A stretch of 64,000 nt of DNA from Symsagittifera roscoffensis (taxonomy: Eukaryota > Xenacoelomorpha > Acoela > Convolutidae), in assembly GCF_963678635.1 (NCBI RefSeq), contig NC_087064.1:49895346-49959345 (forward strand), written 5' to 3'. A program made the position numbers and the translations under genes. Positions 56,457 through 64,000 of the stretch are shown here, piece by piece. Below the pieces are notes generated by a model. The model was not told the origin of the DNA. It was given only the letters and a program-made list of their open reading frames with translations, and searched no databases. Every line of letters begins with the position of its first letter. The first letter of the stretch is position 1.

Positions 56457-57040
56457 GCTCATTCTGATCAGTACATTGTTTTACACATCAGCGAGTTCCT
56501 CAGGCTTAAACATAGTTAGCAGGATTCTAAGCACAAGACAATCGCACGAAATTGGAGATAAAAATATTGTAGGTATCATCAAAATCAAATCCGCCTTGGC
56601 AGTTTAAGATCTGGTTGGAACAAATTTTGATGGCAGTAACAGTGAAAGATAACTTCAACACCGAATTGCATTTAGCGGACCCAAGGAAACTGCTGAGCGA
56701 CCCACCGCCGATACCGAAGATCCCAAGGAAGGGCGAGCATGCTAGGGAAATAGAGGCCAGTGTACTGAGAGATAATGAGAGCTGACGTCCTTCAAGATAA
56801 TGAAAAAAAGCTAGAGGCTGAAAAAAGGTCACAACACCTAAAACATCGAGGTGCAGAAAACAGTTAGCGCCTTGACAGTTTTTGACAACCTCGGATGTCG
56901 AGGTACAAAAAGTGAGTTTAAAGATATTTTGATGGTGGTCAGGTGCTCTTTCCAAAAAATAAAAAACGTAAATTACGAAAGGCAATAACAATTCACACGT
57001 AAAAAAGAAAAAAGTGAGACTCTTAAAGCATTTCTCGCAG

Positions 57041-58605
57041 CACTAAACGCAGAAGAAGCCAGTACAAACTCGTAGCCTTGGAAGATGAATAAGATTGGGA
57101 TTTGTTTTAAATCAAGATTGCGGAATTCGACGCTTCAAGACACCCTTGCTTTGGAATACTCAAACCGGAAGAGGTGTTGAAAAAGGCCATCAAATTTGAA
57201 CATAAGTAACAAAACGACATTATGTTCCAGAAAAAAAAAACGCAGCGGAGACTGCAAAGGCACGAACAAAATCTAGCTCAAGAATTAAAACCAAACAGGA
57301 AACAAAAAAAGCAGACATTACTCGATGGAGGAACCAGCATGCGTACAAAAGCTCTCAAACAAGAAAAAAGCTTTTAGAAAAATTCACAAATCAAAACTGC
57401 AAAAACTGCCATTTATTAGAGGTGGTCGATCCTTCTCAGATTGAAACTTGAAAGCTTGCCCAGCAAAAACTGCAAAAACTTATTTATATTGCAAAAATGT
57501 GCAGGTCGAAGCAAGTCAACGAGATAGAAGAAGATTTGATTCTAGTCTTGAAAATGATTCCCCCCCCCCACTAAACGCAGAAGAAGCCAGTACAAACTCG
57601 TAGCCTTGGAAGATGATTAAGATTGGGATTTGTTTTAAATCAAGATTGCGGAATTCGACGCTTCAAGACACCCTTGCTTTGGAATACTCAAACCGGAAGA
57701 GGTGTTGAAAAAGGCCATCAAATTTGAACATAAGTAACAAAACGACATTGTGTTCCAGAAAAAAAAAACGCAGCGGAGACTGCAAAGGCACGAACAAAAT
57801 CTAGCTCAAGAATTAAAACCAAACAGGAAACAAAAAAAGCAGACATTACTCGATGGAGGAACCAGCATGCGTACAAAAGCTCTCAAACAAGAAAAAAGCT
57901 TTTAGAAAAATTCACAAATCAAAACAGCAAAAACTGCCATTTATTAGAGGTGGTCGATCCTTCTCAGATTGAAACTTGAAAGCTTGCCCAGCAAAAACTG
58001 CAAAAACTTATTTATATTGCAAAAATGTGCAGGTCGAAGCAAGTCAACGAGATAGAAGAAGATTTGATTCTAGTCTTGAAAATGATTCCCCCCCCACTAA
58101 ACGCAGAAGAAGCTAGTACAAACTCGTAGCCTTGGAAGATGATTAAGATTGGGATTTGTTTTAAATCAAGGTTGCGGAATTCGACGCTTCAAGACACCCT
58201 TGCTTTGGAATACTCAAACCGGAAGAGGTGTTGAAAAAGGCCATCAAATTTGAACATAAGTAACAAAACGACATTGTGTTCCAGAAAAAAAAACGCAGCG
58301 GAGACTGCAAAGGCACGAAAAAAATCTAGCTCAAGAATTAAAACCAAACAGGAAACAAAAAAAGCAGATATTACTCGATGGAGGAACCAGCATGCGTACA
58401 AAAGCTCTCAAACAAGAAAAAAGCTTTTAGAAAATTCACAAATCAAAACAGCAAAAACTGCCATTTATTAGAGGTGGTCGATCCTTCTCAGATTGAAACT
58501 TGGAAGCTTGCCCAGCAAAAACTGCAAAAACTTATTTATATTGCAAAAATGTGCAGGTCGCAGCAAGTCAACGAGATAGAAGAAGATTTGATTCTAGTCT
58601 TGAAA
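57041..58605. repeat. Triplicated ~527-bp segment with poly-C joints
   Basis: Three nearly identical copies start with CACTAAACGCAGAAGAAGC at 57,041, 57,569 and 58,095. Both internal joints read 'aaaatgattccccc...cactaaacg', with C runs of 10 and 8. The copies differ at very few positions, so the triplication is much younger than the array around it. Confidence 0.9.
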
Positions 58606-59940
58606 ATGAATATATGTCCTTTCAGTAGGGCTCTTTCTGATCAGTACTTTGTTTTACACATCAGCAAGTTCCTCAGGATTAAACATAGTTACCAGGATGC
58701 TAAGCACAAGATAATAGCTCCAAAAGAGGGATACAAATTTTGTGGGTATCATCAAAATCATATCCGCCTTGGCAGGGTAATATCCGGTTGGGCAGTAACA
58801 GTGAAAGAAAACTTCAACACCAAATTGCATTCAGCTGACCCAAGGAAACTGCTGAGCGACCAACGCCAAGACTGAAGATCCCAGTGTACTGAGAGATAAC
58901 GTAATGAGAGTTGACGTCCTTCAAGATAATGAAAAAAAGCTAGAGGCTGAAAAACGGTCACAACATCTAAAACAACGAGGTGCAGAAAACAGTTAGCGCC
59001 TTGACAGTTTTTGACAACCTCAGATGGGGAAGTATCAAAAGGGAGTTTAAAGATAATTAGTTATTGGTCAAGTGCTCTTTCCAAAAAAAAACAAAAAAAC
59101 GTAAATTACGAAAGGTAATAACAAATCACACGTGGAAAAGAACAATGTGAGACTCTTAAAGCATTTCTCGCAGCACTAAATGCAGAAGAAGCCTGAAGGA
59201 GTTGGTGGCCTTGGAAGATTAACTAGATTGGGATTTGTTTATATCAAGAATGCAGAATTCGACGCTTCAAGACATTATTACTTTGCAATACTCAAACCGG
59301 AAGAGGTGTAGAAAAAGGCCATCAAATTGGAACATAAGTAACAAAACGACACTTGTGTTCGAGAAAAAAACAGAGCAGAGAACGCAAAGGCACGAAAAAA
59401 ATTTAGCTCAGAAATTAAAACCAAACAGGAAACAAAAAAAGCTGACAATACTCGAATGGATTAATCAGTAGGCTTACAAACACCTCTCAACCAAGAAGAA
59501 AAGCTTTTATAAAAGTTCACGAACCAAATTAGCAAAAACTGCCTTTTAAAAGACGTGATCGATCCTTCTCAGATTGATACTTGGAAGGATGCCCAATAAA
59601 AAAACTTATTCATATTGCAAAAATGTGCAGGTCGCAGCAAGTCAACGAGACAGTAGAAGGTTCGATTCTTGTCTTGAAAATTAATATATATCATATCCGT
59701 TCAGTAGGGCTCTTTCTGATCAGTACATTGTTTTACTTATCAGCGAGTTCTTCAGGCGATCACATAGTCAGCAGGATTCTAAGTAGAAGACAATCGCTCG
59801 AAATTGGAGATACAAGTATTGTGTGTATCATCAAAATCAGATCCGCCTTGGCAGGTTAAGATCTGGTTGGAACAACCTTTGACGACAATAAACGTTGAAG
59901 AAAACTTCCCCACCGAGTTGCGATCAGCGGTCCAAGCAAA

Positions 59941-60201
59941 GTGCCGAAAGACTCACCGCCGAGACCAGAGATCTCAAGGAACGGTGAGGACGCTACGGAA
60001 AAACAGGCAAGGCTACTGAGAGACAACGTAGAGAGATATGAAAAAAAGCTAAAGGCTGAAAAACGGACACAGCTTCTACTACAACGAGGTGCAGAAAACA
60101 TTAGGGCGTTGACAATTTTCGACAAACTCAGATGTGGAGGTGTCGAAAGGAAATTTAAAGATATTGTGATAATGATCAAGTGCTTCTTTCAAAAAAAGTA
60201 A
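59941..60201 (+). pseudogene. Best-preserved coding remnant of the 1.1-kb unit
   Basis: An 86-codon open frame, highly charged and helix-like, with KQARLLRDNVERYEKKLKAE, then a stretch with IRALTIFDKLRCGG, ending MIKCFFQKK. The same stretch is recognisable, mostly broken, near 56,690, 58,850, 61,080, 61,610, 62,750 and 63,130. It may derive from a coiled-coil gene or an element protein. The family is not recognised. Confidence 0.4.
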
Positions 60202-63200
60202 AAACGTGACTCACGAAAGGTAAAAACAATTCACGCGTTATGAAGATAAAAGTGAGACTCTGAAAGCATTTTACGCAGCATTAAATGAAGAACCAGCCAG
60301 GTACGAACTGGTAAACCAACCTTGGAAGATAAATTAGGTTGAGATTTTTTGTATCAAGAATGCAGAGCTCGACATTTCAAGAAAGACACACTTGCTTTGA
60401 AAACACTCACACCGAAAAAGGTATTGAAATTGCTTTGGAAACACTCACACCGGAAGAAGTATTGAAAAGGGCCATAAAGTTTGTACATAAATCCCGAAAC
60501 GACACTTGTATTTTCGAAAAAAAAACGCAGCTGAAACTGCAGAGGCACGAAAAAAATCTAGCTCAGGAATTAAAACCAAACAGGAACTAAAAGTGACAGA
60601 CACTACTTGAATGGAGAAACCAGTAGGCGTGCAAACAGCTCCAAAATGAGAAATATGCCATATAGAAAAGTGCAATATAATGGACGTGGTCGTTCCTTCT
60701 CAGATTGACTCATGAAATTTTGCCCAGCAAAAACGGCAAAAATTTATTCGTGCTGCAAAAATTAGCCGCTCGCAGCAAGTCAACGAGACAGTAGAAGGTT
60801 TGATTCTGGTCTTGAAAATGAGTATATAACCGTTCAGCAGGGCCTTTTTCTGATCAGTAAAATTGTTTTACACATCTGCGAGTTCTTCAGGCGATCACAT
60901 AGTTAGCAGTGTTCTAAGCAGAAGACAATCGCTCGAAAATGGGGATTTAAGTAATGTGGGTATCTTCAAAATCAGATCCGCTTTGGAAGTTTAAGATCTG
61001 GTTGGAACAATTTTTGACGGCAGTAACTTGTGCTGAAAAACCCACCACCGAGACCGGAGATCCCAAGGAACAGCAAAGAAGCTAGGGAAAACAGGCAAGG
61101 CTACTGAGAGACAACGTAGGGAGAGTAGACGCCCTGCAAGATAAGAAAGTAAAAGGAGGCTGAAAACCTGACACCATATCTACTACAACGATGTGCAGAA
61201 AACAATAGGGCGTTGACAATTTTCGACAAACTCAGATCTGGAGGTATCCAAAGGGAGTTTCAAGATATTGTGAGAATGTTCAAGTGCTCTTTTCAAAAAA
61301 GTATAAATTGTGACCTATGAAAGGTAAGAACAATTCACGCCTAATAAAGATGAAAGTGAGACTCTGGAAGCATTTCACGCAGCACTAAATGCAGAACCAG
61401 CCAGGTACGAACTGGTAACCCTACCGTGAATTAGGTTAAGATTTTTTTATCAATAAGGCTGAAAACGACATATCAAGACACACTTGCTTTGGAAACACTC
61501 ACACCGAAAGAAGTCTTGAAAAGGGCATTTTAGGATCTGCTCGGAACAATCCTTGCCGGTAGTAACATTGAAAGAAAAATTCCACACCGAGTTGCATTCA
61601 GCGGACCCAAACAAAGTGCTGAAAGACCCACCGTCGAGACCGGAGAACCCAAGGAACGGCGAGAATGCTGGGGAAAAACAGGCAAGGCTACTGAGAGAAA
61701 ACGTAGGGAGAGTAGACGTCCTGCAAGAGAATGAAAAAAAACTATAGGCTGAAAAACGGACCCAGAACGGACCCACATCGAGGGGCAGAAAACATAAGGG
61801 CGTTGAAAATTTTCGACAGACTCTGATGGGAGGTATCGAAAGGTAGTTTAAAGATATTGTGATAATGGTCAAGTGCTTCTTTCAAAAAAGTAAAAAGCGT
61901 GACTCACAAAAAGTAATAAAAGTTCACAAGTAAAAAAGAACAAAGTGAGACTCTCAAAGCACTTCTCGCAGCACTAAATGCAGAAAAAGCCAGTGCAATT
62001 TGGTAACCCAACCATGGAAGATAAATTAGGTTGAGATGTTTTATATCAAGAATGCGGAACTCGACATTTCAAGACACACTTGCTTTGGAAACACTGAAAC
62101 CGGAAGACGTATTGAAATTGCTTTGGAAACACTCACACCGGAGAGACATTGAAAAGGGCCAGAAAATTTGTACATGAAAAACGAAACAACACTTGTATCT
62201 TCGAAAAAAAGGCGGCTGAAACTGCAGAGGCACGAATAAAATCTAGCTCAGGAATTAAAACCAAATAGGAACCAAAAGTGGCAGACACTATTTGAATGGA
62301 GGAACCAGTAGGCATACAATGGGCTCTTAAACAAGAAACAGACCATATAGGAAAAAAGCCATATAATGGACGTGGTCCTTCCTTCTCAGATTGACTCTTG
62401 AAATTTTGCCCGGCAAAAACTGCAAAAAATTATTCATGCTGCAAAAATTAGCCGCTCGCAGCAAGTCAACGAGACAGTAGAAGAAATGATTCTGGTCTTG
62501 AAAATGAGTATATATCCGTTCAGCAGGGCCTTTTCTGATCAGTACATTGTTTTACACATCTGCGAGTTCTTCAGGCGATCACATAGTTAGCATTATTCTA
62601 AGCAGAAGACAATCTTTTGAAAATGGGGATATATTAATGTGGGTATCTTCAAAATCAGATCCGCTTTGGAAGTTTAAAATCTGGTTGGAACAATTTTTGA
62701 CGGCAGTAACTTGTGCTGAAAAACCCACCACCGAGACCGGAGATCCCAAGGAACAGCGAAGAAGCTAGGGAAAAACAGGCAAGGCTTCTGAGAGACAACG
62801 TAGGGAAATTATTCAATTTGTAAAAATGCGCTGATCGCAGCAAGTCAACGAGACAGTGGAAGGTTGTCATTGTCTTAAAAATGAATAAATATCCGTTCAG
62901 AGGGGCTCCTTCTGATCAATACATGTTTTACACAACAGCGAGTTCATCAGGCGATCACATAATTAGCAGGATTCTAAGCAGAAGACAATAGCTCGAAATT
63001 GGGGATACAAATTTTGTGGGTATCATCAAAATCAGATCCACCTTGGCAGTTTTATTTTTGGTTGGAACAATCTTTGACGGCAGTAACAGTGAAAGAAAAC
63101 TTCCACACCGAGTTACGTTCAGCGGACCCAAACAAAGTGCTGAAAGACCCACCGCCGAGACCAGAGTTCCCAAGGAACGGCGAAGATGCTAGGGAAAAAC

Positions 63201-64000
63201 AGGCAAGGCTACTGAGAGACAACTCAGAGAGAGTATACGTCCCCTGCAAGATATTGAAAAACAGCTAGAGGCTGTAAAAAACGAGGTGCAGAAAACATTA
63301 GGGCATTGGCAAATTTCGACAAACTCAGATGTGGAGGTATCTAAAGGGAGATTCAGGATATTGTGATAATGGTCAAGTGCTTCTTTCAAAAAAAAGCGTG
63401 ACTCACGAAAGGTAATAGTAATTCAGGCGTAATAGAGATGAGAGTGAGACTATTAGTGCGTTTCTCGAAGCACTTAATGCAGAACCAGCCGGGTAAGAAA
63501 TGGTAACAGAACCTTGGAAGATGAATTATGTTGAGGTTTTTTTATGTCAAGAATACAGAACTCGACATTTCAAAACAAACTTGCTTTGGAAACACTAACA
63601 CCGGAAGAGGTATTAAAAAGGGCCATAAAATATGAACATAAATAACAAAACGAAACTTGTATTTTTGAAAAAAATGCAACGGAAACTGCAGAGGCACCAA
63701 CAAAATCTAGCTCAGGAATTAAAACCAAATAGGAACTAAAAGTGGCAGACACTACTTGAATGGAGGAACCAGTAGGCGTTCAAAGAGCTCTCAATTAAAT
63801 AACAAGCCATCTAGAAAAATGCCCTTTAATGGACGTGGTCGTTCCTTCTCAGATTGACTTTTGAAAGTTTGCCCAGCAAAAAAACTGCAAAAACTTATTC
63901 ATATTGCAAAAATGTGCAGGTCGAAGCAAGTCAACGAGATAGTAGAAGGTTTGATTCTCGTCTTGAAAATAATTTTATTTATCCATTCAGTAGGGCTGTT

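Larger units (their letters stand above)
56457..64000 (+). repeat. Tandem array of ~1.1-kb units with coding remnants
   Basis: The landmark 'ctgatcagtacattgtttta' recurs near 56,469, 58,638, 59,718, 60,852, 62,536 and 62,913, and 'cattcagtagggctgtt' at 63,984 begins another unit. The basic period is 1.08-1.13 kb. The first interval is longer because of two extra 527-bp copies, the fourth has an insertion-like partial unit, and the fifth has a large deletion (377 bp). Each unit has a charged coding-like block (KQARLLRDN...), a block with ALNAE...E, a Lys-rich block (KKSSSRIKTKQETKK), and a block with MCRSQQVNE. Frames change and stops occur in every unit, so these are remnants, not working genes. 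Confidence 0.85.

Noticed and set aside
60339-60590. ORFs in the right-hand array as functional genes
   Set aside because: Every unit has frame changes and stops at different places; none keeps a full-length frame.

Overview
The window reads as nuclear DNA of an animal, probably an invertebrate. It is AT-rich, holds spliced host exons with GT-AG introns (one only 35 nt), and is dominated by tandem satellites, small DNA transposons and LTR retroelements. Nothing looks bacterial, organellar or phage. I cannot name the species. The many short ORFs on both strands are mostly shadows of tandem repeats.

Layout. (1) 1-13,735: a satellite of about 353-bp monomers, partly organised as 707-bp dimers, decaying at its right edge. 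(2) 13,736-17,600: a composite of satellite remnants, a spacer and a second repeat of about 180 bp, tandemly duplicated with a period of about 1,255 bp, then a degenerate repeat of about 160 bp. (3) 17,981-20,470: minus-strand gene remnants, including two exons split by a 35-nt intron, two decayed copies of the larger exon, and an ACAT microsatellite of about 900 bp. (4) 21,363-55,691: a plus-strand host gene whose last five inferred exons have compatible splice phases. Its introns are filled by a MULE-like MITE (9-bp target duplication), hAT-like MITEs (8-bp duplications), a foldback element, a decayed minus-strand LTR retroelement, and a giant retroelement. (5) 56,457-64,000: a tandem array of about 1.1-kb units that contain fragments of a former coding sequence and run off the window.

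The main discovery is the element at 36,015-54,920. It is an 18.9-kb Ty3/Gypsy-type endogenous retrovirus-like element, antisense in the last intron of the host gene. It has 410-bp LTRs differing at one base, a 4-bp TTAC target duplication and a primer-binding site. It encodes a very long Gag with a zinc knuckle, protease, RT, RNase H and integrase. Between pol and the 3' LTR lies a cassette unusual for Gypsy elements: a 58-aa two-helix hydrophobic ORF, a 376-codon open frame without any ATG, an 871-aa Env-like membrane glycoprotein, and a 602-aa protein of unknown function. The ATG-less frame overlaps env by 13 nt and env overlaps the 602-aa gene by 4 nt (ATGA). Gag-pol is interrupted by four in-frame stops and one frameshift at a C7 run, which is odd beside almost identical LTRs.

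Family assignments rest on motifs read by eye. No database search was possible.
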